DNA of 64,000 bases from Phreatobacter sp. GTDB taxonomy: Bacteria > Pseudomonadota > Alphaproteobacteria > Rhizobiales > Phreatobacteraceae. The position numbers and the translations under genes were made by a program. Under the pieces are notes generated by a model. That model worked only from the letters and a program-made list of their open reading frames with translations. It did not search any database and was not told where the DNA came from. Each line of letters opens with the position of its first letter. Positions within the stretch are counted from its first letter, which is position 1. The stretch spans positions 1 through 64,000 of the forward strand of contig NZ_JAUYFA010000085.1 in the NCBI RefSeq assembly GCF_030691135.1. Reading direction: 5' to 3'. Below, piece by piece: positions 8,026 to 17,345 of the stretch.

Positions 8026-8681
8026 GCGGCCCTCACCGCCGCCATGAAGGCGGCGAGCTTGTCCGGGTCGAGATGGCCGTCCGTCCTGACCCCCGTGCAC
8101 AGGTCGACCCCGAACGGGCCCACCTTGGCGATGGCTTCCGCCACATTGGCCGGCGTCAGCCCGCCGGCGAGGAAGACCGGCTTGCGTGTCGCCCGGACGA
8201 AGGCGCGGCTGACGTCCCAGTCATGGGTGCGGCCGGTCCCGCCGAGTTCGCGCATCGTCCCGCCCGGCTTGCCCGAATCCAGCAGGAAGGCGTGGACATA
8301 GGGCTCGTAGCGCGGGATCAGGTCGAGCGCCGAGGGGCCCTCGACATGGATGACCTGCACGCGCCTGACGGCCGGCAGGGTCACCGCGAGGACCGCGATC
8401 TCGCCGGGATCGATATGATCGACGATCTGGATCGTGCTGGCGCCGCAGTGCCGCACATGTTCGGCGATCTCGAGGCCGGTGAGCCGCGAGCTGAGGAGGA
8501 AGGTCGCGATGGGCGGCGGCACCTCGGCGGTGATCGCCCGGATGGTCGCATCGTCGACCATGCCCGATCCCGGCGGCGTTGCGGCGACCATGCCCAGCGC
8601 GTCGGCGCCGGCGGCGATCGCCATCTCGGCCTCGGCGAGCGAGGAAATGCAGCAGATCTTGATGCGGGTGCGGGCGCTCAT
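8022..8681 (-). CDS. Phosphoribosylanthranilate isomerase-like protein (TrpF homologue) in an ABC operon
   Basis: A 219-residue TIM-barrel protein related to TrpF, which isomerises phosphoribosylanthranilate in tryptophan synthesis. The expected general base is present as Cys10 (KICCIS, where TrpF has KICG), the general acid as Asp135 (FLLDSG), and the phosphate loops as GGTGRTHDW (148-156) and LAGGLTPANV (171-180). The usual SPR motif after strand 2 is missing (ATPPGSGMV instead), as is the final DVSSGVE motif (DLCTGVRTD). The gene overlaps both the ATPase and the permease gene by 4 nt, so it is translationally embedded in an exporter operon and not in a trp operon. It may be a paralogue with a different substrate. 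Confidence 0.8.
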   Translation of the reverse strand: MSARTRIKICCISSLAEAEMAIAAGADALGMVAATPPGSGMVDDATIRAITAEVPPPIATFLLSSRLTGLEIAEHVRHCGASTIQIVDHIDPGEIAVLAVTLPAVRRVQVIHVEGPSALDLIPRYEPYVHAFLLDSGKPGGTMRELGGTGRTHDWDVSRAFVRATRKPVFLAGGLTPANVAEAIAKVGPFGVDLCTGVRTDGHLDPDKLAAFMAAVRAA

Positions 8682-9439
8682 GCGACGTTCTCCCGGCGGC
8701 CGCGCGCGACATCAAGGAAGACCTCCTCGAGGCTGCTGCGCCCGTAGCGGCGGATGAGTTCGGCGGGCGACGCGTCGTCCTCGATCCGGCCCTGTTTCAG
8801 CATGATCACGCGGTCGCAGAGCCGTTCGACCTCGCCCATATTGTGCGACGCGAGGAGGATCGCCGCGCCGCGACGGTCGCGGTAGCGCTCCAGATGGCCG
8901 CGGATCCAGTCGGCCGTGTCCGGGTCGAGCGAAGCGGTCGGCTCGTCCAGCAGCATGACCTCCGGTTCGTTGATGAGCGCCTTGGCGAGGGCCACCCGCG
9001 TCTTCTGCCCGGCCGACAGCTTGCCCGAAGGCCGGTCCAGCAGAGCGGTGAGGTCGAGTTCGCCGGCGAGGGTCGCGATGCGGCCGGACAGGTCCGGGAC
9101 GCCATAGAGCATCCCGAAGATCTTGAGGTTCTGCCGCACCGTCAGCCGGTGCGGCATGTCCACATAGGGGCTCTCGAAATTCATCCGGTGCAACACGTCG
9201 TGGCGCCGCCGCACCATGTCCGTCCCGAGGACCGATACGGTGCCGGACGTCGGCAGGACGAGCCCCATGATCATGCCGATCGTCGTCGACTTGCCGGCAC
9301 CATTGCCGCCGAGCAGCGCCGTCGTCGAGCCGCCGGCCACGGCAAAGCTCAGCCCGTCAACGGCCCTGACGGGTCCGTAGTTCTTGACGAGATTCTCGAC
9401 CTCGATGGCGGCGGTGGCGGGGCTCATGACGGAGCACAT
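8678..9439 (-). CDS. ABC transporter ATP-binding protein
   Basis: A 253-residue nucleotide-binding subunit. Walker A is GGNGAGKST (44-52), the signature motif is LSAGQ (141-145), Walker B is VMLLDEP (161-167) and the switch His lies in LLASHNM near residue 198. The sequence around the Q-loop region (MNFESPYVDMPHRLTVRQN) resembles exporters that pair with ABC-2 permeases. It is first in the operon and overlaps the TrpF-like gene by 4 nt. An alternative start at Met5 (9427) is possible. It should energise the permease encoded two genes downstream. Confidence 0.92.
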   Translation of the reverse strand: MCSVMSPATAAIEVENLVKNYGPVRAVDGLSFAVAGGSTTALLGGNGAGKSTTIGMIMGLVLPTSGTVSVLGTDMVRRRHDVLHRMNFESPYVDMPHRLTVRQNLKIFGMLYGVPDLSGRIATLAGELDLTALLDRPSGKLSAGQKTRVALAKALINEPEVMLLDEPTASLDPDTADWIRGHLERYRDRRGAAILLASHNMGEVERLCDRVIMLKQGRIEDDASPAELIRRYGRSSLEEVFLDVARGRRENVA

Positions 9440-9574
9440 GGGGCGGTTGCCCGTTCAGGGCAAATGAAAAGCGGTGATGGACGCCCCGCGTCGTGCAAGG
9501 CCGCCCTGCTCACACCGGCTTGACCCTGTCCCGGCCGCAGCGCAAGCCTTGGCTTTCTGCATTCCCCGCCTGTC

Positions 9575-10516
9575 ATGATCATCGTCTTCGGTTCCATCAA
9601 CATCGACCTGGTCGCTCGCGTCCCGGCCCTCCCGCGCGCGGGCGAGACCGTGGCGGGGCCCGACTATGCCGTGATCCCCGGCGGCAAGGGCGCCAACCAG
9701 GCGCTCGCGGCGCGGCGGGCCGGCGCCGCGGTCGCTATGGTCGGAGCGGTGGGCCGGGACGGCTTCGCCGCGCCCGCCCTCTCCCTGCTGGAAGCCGCCG
9801 GCGTCGAGTTGTCGGCCGTCGCCCCCGTCGATGCGGCGACCGGCGTCGCCTTCATCGCGGTCGACGCTGCGGGGGAAAACCAGATCGTCGTCGCCGCCGG
9901 GGCCAATGCCGCCGTCCGGGCGGCCGCCCTCGAACGCCTCGCGCCCGCTCCGCGCGACACGCTGCTGATGCAGTGGGAAGTGCCCGAGGCGGAAATCCTC
10001 GCCGCCGCCCGCTGGGCCCGCGCCCGCGATCTCAGGGTCATTCTCAACCGCGCGCCGGCAGGGCCCGTCCCCGCCGAACTGGCGGCGCTCCTTGACGTCG
10101 TCGTCGTCAACGCGCACGAGGTGCTGGCGCTCGGCGCCGGTTTCGGCCTCGCCGACGGCGGTGCGGATGGCGTCGCCGCTGCGATTTCCGAACGTCACGG
10201 CCTCGCCGTCGCCGTCACGCTCGGCGCAGAGGGCGCCATCTGCTGGGCCGACGGCATCCGCCACGAATCCCCCGCCTATCCCGTTGAGGTGGTCGACACG
10301 ACCGCCGCCGGCGACACGTTCTGCGGCGCCCTCGCCGCCGCCCTCGACCGCGGCCGCGGGCTGGAAACCGCCCTCGAATTTGCCGCGGCCGCAGGTTCGC
10401 TCGCCTGCAGCCGGGCCGGCGCCCAGCCGAGCATTCCCGATCTCGCCGCCATCGATGCGGCAGCTGCCATCCTGGCGGAGCAGAGAAATCCACCAAACCG
10501 GAGGACGACCCCATGA
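9575..10516 (+). CDS. rbsK: Ribokinase
   Basis: A 313-residue PfkB-family sugar kinase. The N-terminal signature VFGSINIDLVARV is followed by the substrate-binding GGKGANQALAARR (about 36-48), and the ATP/catalytic motif DTTAAGDTFCGAL lies near residues 243-255, with the catalytic Asp in AAGD. These features match ribokinase, which phosphorylates D-ribose at O5. Its end overlaps the next gene's start by 4 nt, coupling it to an HpcH/HpaI aldolase, so the true sugar could be another pentose or a deoxy-sugar acid. It is divergent from the ABC operon with 135 nt between. Confidence 0.88.
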   Translation: MIIVFGSINIDLVARVPALPRAGETVAGPDYAVIPGGKGANQALAARRAGAAVAMVGAVGRDGFAAPALSLLEAAGVELSAVAPVDAATGVAFIAVDAAGENQIVVAAGANAAVRAAALERLAPAPRDTLLMQWEVPEAEILAAARWARARDLRVILNRAPAGPVPAELAALLDVVVVNAHEVLALGAGFGLADGGADGVAAAISERHGLAVAVTLGAEGAICWADGIRHESPAYPVEVVDTTAAGDTFCGALAAALDRGRGLETALEFAAAAGSLACSRAGAQPSIPDLAAIDAAAAILAEQRNPPNRRTTP

Positions 10517-11292
10517 CCCGCAACCGCATCAAGCGCCGTGCCCTGGCGGGCGAGAGGCTTCTCGGCGCCTGGGTGTTCTCCGGCGCGCCGGCGGTCTGCG
10601 AGACCTATGCGCTTGCCGGCTACGACATCGTGTTGATCGACGCCGAGCACACGCCGATCGACATGGCGGAGACGCTGGCCTGCGTGCGCGCGGTCGAGGC
10701 CGGCGGCGGCGACGCCATGGTGCGCGTGCCGAGCCACGATTTCGGCATGTTCAAGCGGATGCTGGATGCCGGCATCCATTCGCTGATGGTGCCGATGATC
10801 GACACGGTGGAGCAGGCGCAGGGCATCATCGCCTCCTGCCTCTATCCGCCGCGTGGCCGCCGCGGCTATTCCGCCTCCGTCGCCCGCTCGGGGCTCTATG
10901 GCTTCGCCGAGGACTATATCGACACCGCCCACGAGGACACGTTCCTCGCCCTCCAGGTGGAGAGCGACCTCGCCTCGCAGAATGCGGCGGCGATGGCCGC
11001 GCTGCCGGGTGCCGACTGCCTGTTCATCGGCGCCAACGATCTCGCCGGCTCGCTCGGCAAGCTTGGACGGCTGACCGAGCCGGATGTGCTGGCGAGCATC
11101 GACCGGGCGGCGGAAGCGACGCTCAAGGCCGGCAAGGTGCTGGGAACGATCCCGATCCCCGGCCGCGACCCGCTCATGCTCGCCGAGCGTGGCTACGGCA
11201 TCGTCATCGGCGAATGCGACATGGCCGCGGTGCGGGCCGGCGCCCTTGCCGATCTCGCCCGCAACAGGGGCAAGTTCCCCGGCCGGCGCTGA
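10513..11292 (+). CDS. HpcH/HpaI-family aldolase
   Basis: A 259-residue class II (metal-dependent) aldolase of the HpcH/HpaI family, whose members cleave 4-hydroxy-2-oxo acids or 2-keto-3-deoxy-sugar acids to pyruvate plus an aldehyde. Seen motifs: IDAEHTPIDM (with metal-site-adjacent acidic residues), LMVPMIDTVEQAQ, YPPRGRRGYS (the family's PPxGxRG element), VESDLASQN (metal Glu region) and DCLFIGANDLAGSLG. It overlaps the ribokinase gene by 4 nt. Together with the facing gluconokinase and 6-phosphogluconate dehydrogenase this suggests a sugar-acid breakdown locus. Exact substrate not assignable. Confidence 0.88.
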   Translation: MTRNRIKRRALAGERLLGAWVFSGAPAVCETYALAGYDIVLIDAEHTPIDMAETLACVRAVEAGGGDAMVRVPSHDFGMFKRMLDAGIHSLMVPMIDTVEQAQGIIASCLYPPRGRRGYSASVARSGLYGFAEDYIDTAHEDTFLALQVESDLASQNAAAMAALPGADCLFIGANDLAGSLGKLGRLTEPDVLASIDRAAEATLKAGKVLGTIPIPGRDPLMLAERGYGIVIGECDMAAVRAGALADLARNRGKFPGRR

Positions 11293-11294
11293 CC

Positions 11295-11837
11295 TCAGGC
11301 GGCGAGGCGGGCGAGGATCGTCGCGACGATCGCCTCGGGATCGTCCGCGATGGGGACGGTCACGGCTTGCTCGTCGGGCGCGGGGGCTTCCAGCGTCGCG
11401 AACTGGCTCTCCAGCAGGCTCGGCGGCATGAAATGGTCGCGCCGCGCCCGCATGCGCCCGTCGATCAGGTCGAAGGAGCCGTCGAGATGGATGAAGCGCA
11501 GCCGCGCGCCTGCGGCCCTGAGACGGTCGCGATAGGCGCGCTTCAGCGCGGAGCAGGCGATGACCACATGGCCGTCGCCGTCCTCCAGCTCCGCGACATG
11601 GCGGCTGATGGCGTCGAGCCAGGGCCAGCGGTCGGCGTCGGTCAGCGGCGCGCCGGAGCGCATTTTCGCGACATTGGCGGGCGGATGGAAACTGTCGCCG
11701 TCGCGGAAGTCCCAGCCGAGCGCCCTCGCCAGACCGAGGCCGACGGTCGACTTGCCCGAACCGGACACGCCCATGACGATCAGCGCCGTCGCGCGTGGTG
11801 GATGCGCCGCTGCCGCGGCCTGAAGGCCGGTGTTCAC
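11295..11837 (-). CDS. gntK: Gluconokinase
   Basis: A 180-residue shikimate-kinase-like gluconokinase that phosphorylates gluconate to 6-phosphogluconate. The P-loop is GVSGSGKST near residues 23-31, followed by family blocks [14 protein letters not shown] and TDADRWPWL, then [14 protein letters not shown] and RRDHFMP. The start is a GTG at 11837, overlapping the stop of the upstream dehydrogenase gene (GTGA) and preceded by GGAG with 5-6 nt spacing. It is thus translationally coupled to the 6-phosphogluconate dehydrogenase, the enzyme that uses its product. Confidence 0.92.
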   Translation of the reverse strand: MNTGLQAAAAAHPPRATALIVMGVSGSGKSTVGLGLARALGWDFRDGDSFHPPANVAKMRSGAPLTDADRWPWLDAISRHVAELEDGDGHVVIACSALKRAYRDRLRAAGARLRFIHLDGSFDLIDGRMRARRDHFMPPSLLESQFATLEAPAPDEQAVTVPIADDPEAIVATILARLAA

Positions 11838-12808
11838 TTCGGCTCCTGGTGGCCGCCGAAGCCCTTGCGCATGGCGGAGAGGACCTTTTCCGCGAAGGTG
11901 TGGTCCTGGCGCGAGCGGAAGCGCGTGTAGAGCGCCGAGGTCAGCACCTCGGCCGGCGTCGCCTGTTCGATCGCCGCCTCCACGGTCCAGCGTCCCTCGC
12001 CGGAATCGGCGACATGACCGGAGAACTGCGCCAGCGCCGGATCGGCGGCGAGCGCCTCGGCGGTCAGGTCGAGGAGCCAGGAGGTGACGACCGAGCCGCG
12101 CCGCCACACTTCCGCGATGTCCGCCACGTCGAGATCGAGGCGCTGCTCTTCCGGCAGGCGCGGCGAGGCGGCGTTGCGCAGGATGTCGAAGCCCTCCGCG
12201 AAGGCCTGCATCATGCCGTACTCGATGCCGTTGTGGATCATCTTGACGTAGTGGCCGGCGCCGCTCGGTCCGCAATGCAGATAGCCCGCATCGGCGGTGC
12301 TCTGCCGCCCGTCCCGGTGGCGGGTCGGCGCAATGTCGCCGCGGCCCGGGGCGAGCGTCGCAAAGATCGGGTCCAGCCGCTGCACGGCCTGCCGCTCGCC
12401 GCCGATCATCAGGCAATAGCCGCGGTCCAGACCCCAGACGCCCCCCGACGTGCCGATGTCGAGATAGGTGATCCCGCGAGCCGCCAGCGCCTTGGCGCGG
12501 CGGATATCGTCCTTCCAGAACGTGTTGCCGCCGTCGATCACCGTATCGCCGGGCGACAGGAGGTCGGCGAGTGCGGCGATGGCGTTCTCGGTGACGTCGC
12601 CGGCCGGCAGCATGACCCAGACAGCGCGCGGCGCCGTGAGGGCCCCACAGAGCGCGGCGAGCGAGCCGGCGCCCACGGCGCCTTCGGCTGAAAGCGCGTC
12701 GGTAGTCGCCGCATTGGCGTCGTGCACCACGCAGGCATGGCCCGCCCGCATCAGGCGGCGCGCGATGTTCGCGCCCATCCGCCCGAGCCCCACCACGCCG
12801 ATCTGCAT
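11834..12808 (-). CDS. gnd: 6-phosphogluconate dehydrogenase (decarboxylating), short form
   Basis: A 324-residue NAD(P)-dependent dehydrogenase. The Rossmann motif is [14 protein letters not shown] at the N-terminus, with the 6PGDH signatures [33 protein letters not shown] and [15 protein letters not shown] (catalytic Lys in VKMIHNG). The length matches the short GndA/YqeC class rather than the long 470-residue E. coli enzyme; such short forms often prefer NAD. Start chosen at 12808 (MQIGVVGLG); upstream in-frame residues are not family-like. It forms an operon with gluconokinase, converging on the ribokinase-aldolase pair with only 2 nt between stop codons. Confidence 0.92.
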   Translation of the reverse strand: MQIGVVGLGRMGANIARRLMRAGHACVVHDANAATTDALSAEGAVGAGSLAALCGALTAPRAVWVMLPAGDVTENAIAALADLLSPGDTVIDGGNTFWKDDIRRAKALAARGITYLDIGTSGGVWGLDRGYCLMIGGERQAVQRLDPIFATLAPGRGDIAPTRHRDGRQSTADAGYLHCGPSGAGHYVKMIHNGIEYGMMQAFAEGFDILRNAASPRLPEEQRLDLDVADIAEVWRRGSVVTSWLLDLTAEALAADPALAQFSGHVADSGEGRWTVEAAIEQATPAEVLTSALYTRFRSRQDHTFAEKVLSAMRKGFGGHQEPK

Positions 12809-12939
12809 GCACGCCCTCCGCGCCCGTCTTTTTCTTCCCGTCGAAGCAACCGAACTTCGTCGAGAAGTCAATGGCACGCCGTTGCCGGATGGCGCCCCAG
12901 CGTGTAGAGGGCGCCAGAGTTTCGCCGCGAGAGCCCTTC

Positions 12940-13941
12940 ATGTCCCAGACCCGCTACGACGTCGCCGGAATCGGCAATGCCATCGTCGATGTGCTCGCCC
13001 GCACCGAGGACGATGTCCTCGCCCGCCTCGGTGTCCCGAAAGGTGCCATGATGCTGATCGACGAGCCGCGGGCCGAGGCGATCTATGCCGCCATGGCCCA
13101 GACGATCGAGATGTCCGGCGGATCGGCCGCCAACACCATCGCCGGCATCGGCCTGCTCGGCCTGAATCCGGCCTTTCTCGGCAAGGTGCGCGACGACCAT
13201 CTCGGCGCCTCCTTCCGCCACGGGATGAAGGCTGCCGGCATCCACTTTCCCACCGCCGATGCGACTGAGGGTCCGGCCACCGCCCGCTCCTTCATCCTGG
13301 TGACGCCCGACGGCGAGCGGACGATGAACACCTATCTCGGCGCGGCCCAGAACCTGGTTCCCGCCGACGTCGACGCCGAGACCATCGCCGCGTCCGGCAT
13401 CACCTATCTCGAGGGCTATCTCTGGGATCCACCGGAGGCCAAGAAGGCCTTCCTGAAGGCGGCCGAGATCGCCCATGGCGCCGGCCGCAAGGTGGCCCTG
13501 ACGCTGTCCGACGCCTTCTGCGTCGATCGCTACCGCGACGAGTTTCTCGGTCTCATCCGGGGCAAGACCGTCGATATCGTCTTCGCCAACGAGAGCGAGC
13601 TGAAGTCGCTCTACCAGACCGCCGATTTCGCCACGGCGCTCGACGCGCTGCGCGCCGATGCCGGTCTTGCCGTCGTCACCCGGTCCGAACAGGGCGCCGT
13701 CGCCGTCGAGGGCGCGACCCTCGTCTCCGCGCCGGCCTTCCCGGTCGACAAGGTGGTGGACACGACGGGCGCCGGCGACCTCTTCGCCGCGGGCTTCCTC
13801 GCCGGCCTGTCGCGCGGCCTGCCGCACGAGACCTCGCTGCGCCTTGGGGCCCTCTGCGCCGCCGAGATCATCAGCCACATGGGTGCCCGCCCCGAGGCCA
13901 ATCTCAAGGCGCTCGCCGCCGAGAACGGCTTCGTCCTGTGA
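12940..13941 (+). CDS. PfkB-family carbohydrate/adenosine kinase
   Basis: A 333-residue kinase of the ribokinase superfamily, closest by pattern to the adenosine kinase-like proteins of alphaproteobacteria. Signatures: DVAGIGNAIVDVLAR at the start, MSGGSAANTIAGIGLLG (substrate site), TYLEGYLWDPP, FANESELKSLY, and the anion-hole/catalytic DTTGAGDLFAAGFLAG. The start at 12940 is the first codon of the conserved sequence. It is monocistronic, divergent from the gnd-gntK operon and convergent with hslU. The natural substrate (adenosine or a sugar) is uncertain. Confidence 0.88.
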   Translation: MSQTRYDVAGIGNAIVDVLARTEDDVLARLGVPKGAMMLIDEPRAEAIYAAMAQTIEMSGGSAANTIAGIGLLGLNPAFLGKVRDDHLGASFRHGMKAAGIHFPTADATEGPATARSFILVTPDGERTMNTYLGAAQNLVPADVDAETIAASGITYLEGYLWDPPEAKKAFLKAAEIAHGAGRKVALTLSDAFCVDRYRDEFLGLIRGKTVDIVFANESELKSLYQTADFATALDALRADAGLAVVTRSEQGAVAVEGATLVSAPAFPVDKVVDTTGAGDLFAAGFLAGLSRGLPHETSLRLGALCAAEIISHMGARPEANLKALAAENGFVL

Positions 13942-13954
13942 AGGTCGCGGCCGC

Positions 13955-15265
13955 CTAAAGGATGAAGCGGCTGAGATCGGCGTTCTTGGCGAGATCGCCT
14001 ACCGTCTGGCGCACATAGGCGCCGTCGATCGTCACCGTCTCGCCGGCGCGGTCGGCGGCGGTGAACGAGATGTCGTCGAGCACCCGCTCGATGATCGTCT
14101 GCAGGCGCCTGGCGCCGATGTTCTCGAGCGAGGCGTTCACCTCCACCGCCAGGTCGGCGATGGCGTCGATGGCATCGTCGGTCAGGACGAGGTCGACGCC
14201 TTCCGTCTTCATCATGGCGATCGACTGGCGGGTGAGGCTCGCCTCGGTCTCGGTGAGGATCGAGCGCAGATCCTCCCGCGTCAGCGGCTTCAGCTCGACG
14301 CGGATCGGCAGGCGGCCCTGCAGTTCCGGCAGCAGGTCCGAGGGCTTGGCGACGTGGAAGGCGCCGGAGGCGATGAACAGGATGTGGTCGGACTTCACCG
14401 GCCCGTGCTTGGTCGCCACGGTCGTGCCCTCGATCAGCGGCAGGAGGTCGCGCTGCACGCCCTCGCGCGACACTTCGCCGCCGCGGTTTCCCTCGCGGGC
14501 GCAGATCTTGTCGATCTCGTCGAGGAAGACGATGCCGTTGTTCTCCACGAGATGGATCGCCTCCTGCACCAGATTGTCCTGGTCGACCAGCTTGTCGGCC
14601 TCTTCCTGGACCAGCGGATCGTAGGCTTCCTTCACGGTGGTGCGGCGCTGCTTGGTGCGACCGCCCATCATCTTGCCGAGCATGTCGTTGAGGTTGGCGA
14701 TGCCGATCTGGCCGCCGGGCATGCCTGGAATGTCCATCATCGGCAGGCCCTGCGGATTGCCGGCCGCCACCTCGATGTCGATCTCCTTGTCGTCCATCTC
14801 GCCGTCGTGCAGCTTCTTGCGGAAGCTCTCGCGGGTGGCGGGGGAGGCGGTCTTGCCGACGAGGGCGTCGAGCACGCGCTCCTCGGCGCCGAGATGCGCC
14901 TTAGCCTGGACGTCCTTGCGCTTGTTCTCGCGCACCAGCCCGATGCCGACCTCCACGAGGTCGCGGACGATCTGCTCGACGTCGCGGCCGACATAGCCGA
15001 CCTCGGTGAACTTGGTCGCCTCCACCTTGAGGAAGGGCGCATTGGCGAGCTTGGCCAGGCGGCGGGAGATTTCCGTCTTGCCGACGCCGGTCGGGCCGAT
15101 CATCAGGATGTTTTTCGGCAGCACCTCCTCGCGCAGGCTCTCGTCGAGCTGCAGGCGGCGCCAGCGGTTGCGCAGGGCGATGGCCACGGCGCGCTTGGCG
15201 TCCTTCTGGCCGATGATGTGCCGATCGAGCTCGGAGACGATTTCGCGGGGAGAAAAGTCGGTCAT
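13955..15265 (-). CDS. hslU: ATP-dependent protease ATPase subunit HslU
   Basis: A 436-residue AAA+ unfoldase that feeds proteins to the HslV peptidase. It starts with [17 protein letters not shown]; Walker A is [15 protein letters not shown], the pore loop [14 protein letters not shown], Walker [12 protein letters not shown], and sensor/arginine-finger regions lie in [12 protein letters not shown]. The C-terminus ends DLSRFIL, fitting the HslU tail that inserts into HslV. Start at 15265 (MTDFSP) matches the family; the longer open frame upstream is out of family. hslU is separated from hslV by a DUF2585 gene on the same strand. Confidence 0.97.
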   Translation of the reverse strand: MTDFSPREIVSELDRHIIGQKDAKRAVAIALRNRWRRLQLDESLREEVLPKNILMIGPTGVGKTEISRRLAKLANAPFLKVEATKFTEVGYVGRDVEQIVRDLVEVGIGLVRENKRKDVQAKAHLGAEERVLDALVGKTASPATRESFRKKLHDGEMDDKEIDIEVAAGNPQGLPMMDIPGMPGGQIGIANLNDMLGKMMGGRTKQRRTTVKEAYDPLVQEEADKLVDQDNLVQEAIHLVENNGIVFLDEIDKICAREGNRGGEVSREGVQRDLLPLIEGTTVATKHGPVKSDHILFIASGAFHVAKPSDLLPELQGRLPIRVELKPLTREDLRSILTETEASLTRQSIAMMKTEGVDLVLTDDAIDAIADLAVEVNASLENIGARRLQTIIERVLDDISFTAADRAGETVTIDGAYVRQTVGDLAKNADLSRFIL

Positions 15266-15336
15266 CGGGACCTTGAACTGAGGGGCTTGGACGAGCGGAG
15301 AGATGGCGATTGTCGCCCGCCGATCAAGGACCGGCG

Positions 15337-15978
15337 CTAAACGCCGCCTTGCTGCCACAGCCGGATCGCCTCGATCGGATGAACCAGCATGAGGATGTTG
15401 AGGATGAGGTTGTCGCGGATCACTGCCGCGAGGCCCACTTCCAGCGCGATGGCGAGGCCGAGCGTCGCCCAGGCCGGCAGCAATGCGGCGATGCCGAAGC
15501 CGACGATCATGGCGAGCGAGTCGGCGATCGAATTGACGATGGTGTCGCCGTTGTAGCCGAGCGAGATGGTGGTCGCCCGGTAGCGCTCGATGATCATCGG
15601 CGTGTTCTCGGCGATCTCCCAGGCGCCCTCGACGACGACCGCCAGCACCAGCCGGGTCCAGAGGGAACTGCGCGGCAGCACCAGCCAGGCGAGGAAATAG
15701 AACAGGAAGCCGTGGACCACGTGGCTGAACGTGTACCAGTCGGCGAGATGCTGCGAGTTCTCCGAGCTCATGACGAGGCCGTGCCACAGCTTGATGCTGC
15801 CGCAGGCGCAGATCGGCAGGCGCCCCATGGCATAGAGCACGCCGGCCTGGATGGCGAGGAGCAGCAGGACCAGCGGCAGCGCCTGCCACCAGGGGAAGCC
15901 GCCGACCGGTCCGCTCGGGCGATAGGACGAGCCAGGGGACGCAGTGATCGGCTGGAAGGGAGAGGATGTCATGGTCAT
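15337..15978 (-). CDS. DUF2585 family membrane protein
   Basis: A 213-residue protein with about five hydrophobic segments ([78 protein letters not shown]). The conserved [12 protein letters not shown] and [19 protein letters not shown] match the DUF2585/UPF0314 family of alphaproteobacteria. No function is known. It sits between hslV and hslU on the same strand, so it may be co-transcribed with the protease genes; a role in membrane-protein quality control would be speculation. Confidence 0.85.
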   Translation of the reverse strand: MTMTSSPFQPITASPGSSYRPSGPVGGFPWWQALPLVLLLLAIQAGVLYAMGRLPICACGSIKLWHGLVMSSENSQHLADWYTFSHVVHGFLFYFLAWLVLPRSSLWTRLVLAVVVEGAWEIAENTPMIIERYRATTISLGYNGDTIVNSIADSLAMIVGFGIAALLPAWATLGLAIALEVGLAAVIRDNLILNILMLVHPIEAIRLWQQGGV

Positions 15979-16065
15979 GGGGAAAGCCTAGCCGCCGGCG
16001 CGTCGCAAGTCATGAAGCGGACGGGGCCGAAATGCGGCACGTCCCGGACGTCCATGCGCTGTTCG

Positions 16066-16623
16066 TCAGCCGATGCTCTCCATGACGAGATTGCCGTTGG
16101 TATAGACGCAGATTTCCGAGGCGATCTTCATCGCCTTGCGGACGATGGCCTCCGCATCCAGGTCGGTGTCGGCCAGCGCCCGCGCGGCGGCGAGCGCATA
16201 GTTTCCGCCCGAGCCGATGGCGGCGATGCCATTCTCCGGCTCCAGCACGTCGCCGGTGCCGGTGAGGATCAGCGAAACGTCCTTGTCGGCGACGATCATC
16301 ATCGCCTCGAGGCGCCGGAGGTAGCGGTCGGTGCGCCAGTCCTTGGCGAGTTCGACCGCGGCGCGGGTGAGCTGGCCGGGGAACTGCTCGAGCTTGGCTT
16401 CAAGCCGTTCGAACAGGGTAAAGGCGTCGGCCGTGGCGCCGGCGAAGCCGCTGATCACGTCGCCGCGGCCGAGTCGGCGCACCTTGCGGGCATTGGCCTT
16501 GATGACGGTCTGGCCGAGGCTGACCTGCCCGTCGCCGCCGATCACCACCTTGCTGCCCTTGCGGACGGTGCAGATGGTCGTGGCGTGCCAGCCGGGAAAG
16601 GAATTGTCGCTGCTGGAATTCAT
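16066..16623 (-). CDS. hslV: ATP-dependent protease peptidase subunit HslV
   Basis: A 185-residue proteasome-beta-like peptidase, partner of HslU. The catalytic threonine follows a short propeptide in [12 protein letters not shown], after which [15 protein letters not shown] and NARKVRRL match the family closely; later [19 protein letters not shown] and [10 protein letters not shown] are diagnostic. Start at 16623 gives [16 protein letters not shown], with a GGAGG 4 nt upstream of the ATG. It is divergent from hisB with 134 nt between, the usual hslV/hisB arrangement in this order. Confidence 0.97.
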   Translation of the reverse strand: MNSSSDNSFPGWHATTICTVRKGSKVVIGGDGQVSLGQTVIKANARKVRRLGRGDVISGFAGATADAFTLFERLEAKLEQFPGQLTRAAVELAKDWRTDRYLRRLEAMMIVADKDVSLILTGTGDVLEPENGIAAIGSGGNYALAAARALADTDLDAEAIVRKAMKIASEICVYTNGNLVMESIG

Positions 16624-16757
16624 GGAACCTCCGGAAAGGCGAGATGTAGGCCGATTGGCGAAGGACGCAAGGCGGGCTTCGGCGCCCGCCGGGAGCCCTC
16701 CGCCTTTCAAACCGCCGCCGCCGCTGTTAGAAGTCCGGCCAGCCGCCGGAGAAAGCC

Positions 16758-17345
16758 ATGCGCAAGGGCCAGATCACCCGCACCACCAGGGAAACGGACA
16801 TCACCGTCTCCGTCGATCTCGACGGCTCGGGCCGTGCCGAGGTCGCCACCGGCGTCGGTTTCTTCGACCACATGCTCGACCAGATCGCGCGTCATGGGAT
16901 GATCGACATCTCCATCCGCGCAAAGGGCGACCTGCATATCGACGACCACCACACGGTGGAGGATGTCGGCATCGCCTTGGGACAGGCGGTCCGGCAGGCG
17001 CTCGGCGACATGAAGGGCATCACCCGCTATGCCGACGTCCATCTGCCCATGGACGAGACGCTGACCCGCGTCGCCGTCGACGTCTCGGGCCGGCCTTTCC
17101 TGGTCTTCCGCACAGAGTTCCTGCGTCACAAGATCGGCACCTTCGACACCGAACTGGTGCGCGAGTTCTTCCAGGCCTTCGCCATGAATGCCGGCATCAC
17201 GCTGCATGTCGAGACGCTCTACGGCGACAATGCCCACCATGTCGCCGAGAGCTGCTTCAAGGGTCTCGCGCGCGCCTTGCGCGCAGCCGTCACGATCGAT
17301 GCCCGGCGGGCGAACGAGATCCCCTCCACCAAGGGAGTGCTCTGA
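16758..17345 (+). CDS. hisB: Imidazoleglycerol-phosphate dehydratase
   Basis: A 195-residue dehydratase of the sixth step of histidine synthesis, the monofunctional bacterial form. Manganese-binding histidine motifs are visible: [39 protein letters not shown] and [19 protein letters not shown]. It heads the cluster hisB - DUF2628 - hisH - hisA - hisF, in which its TGA overlaps the next ATG by one base. The rest of the his pathway (hisG, D, E, I and others) is not in this window. Confidence 0.97.
   Translation: MRKGQITRTTRETDITVSVDLDGSGRAEVATGVGFFDHMLDQIARHGMIDISIRAKGDLHIDDHHTVEDVGIALGQAVRQALGDMKGITRYADVHLPMDETLTRVAVDVSGRPFLVFRTEFLRHKIGTFDTELVREFFQAFAMNAGITLHVETLYGDNAHHVAESCFKGLARALRAAVTIDARRANEIPSTKGVL

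Noticed and set aside
11295-12941. Apparent single 548-residue fusion containing gluconokinase
   Set aside because: Only the last 180 residues are gluconokinase; the front is an out-of-frame reading of gnd. The GTG start with ribosome binding site at 11837 explains the gene.
13955-15889. Apparent 644-residue fusion with HslU at its end
   Set aside because: The front part is an out-of-frame reading of the DUF2585 gene; HslU begins at 15265.
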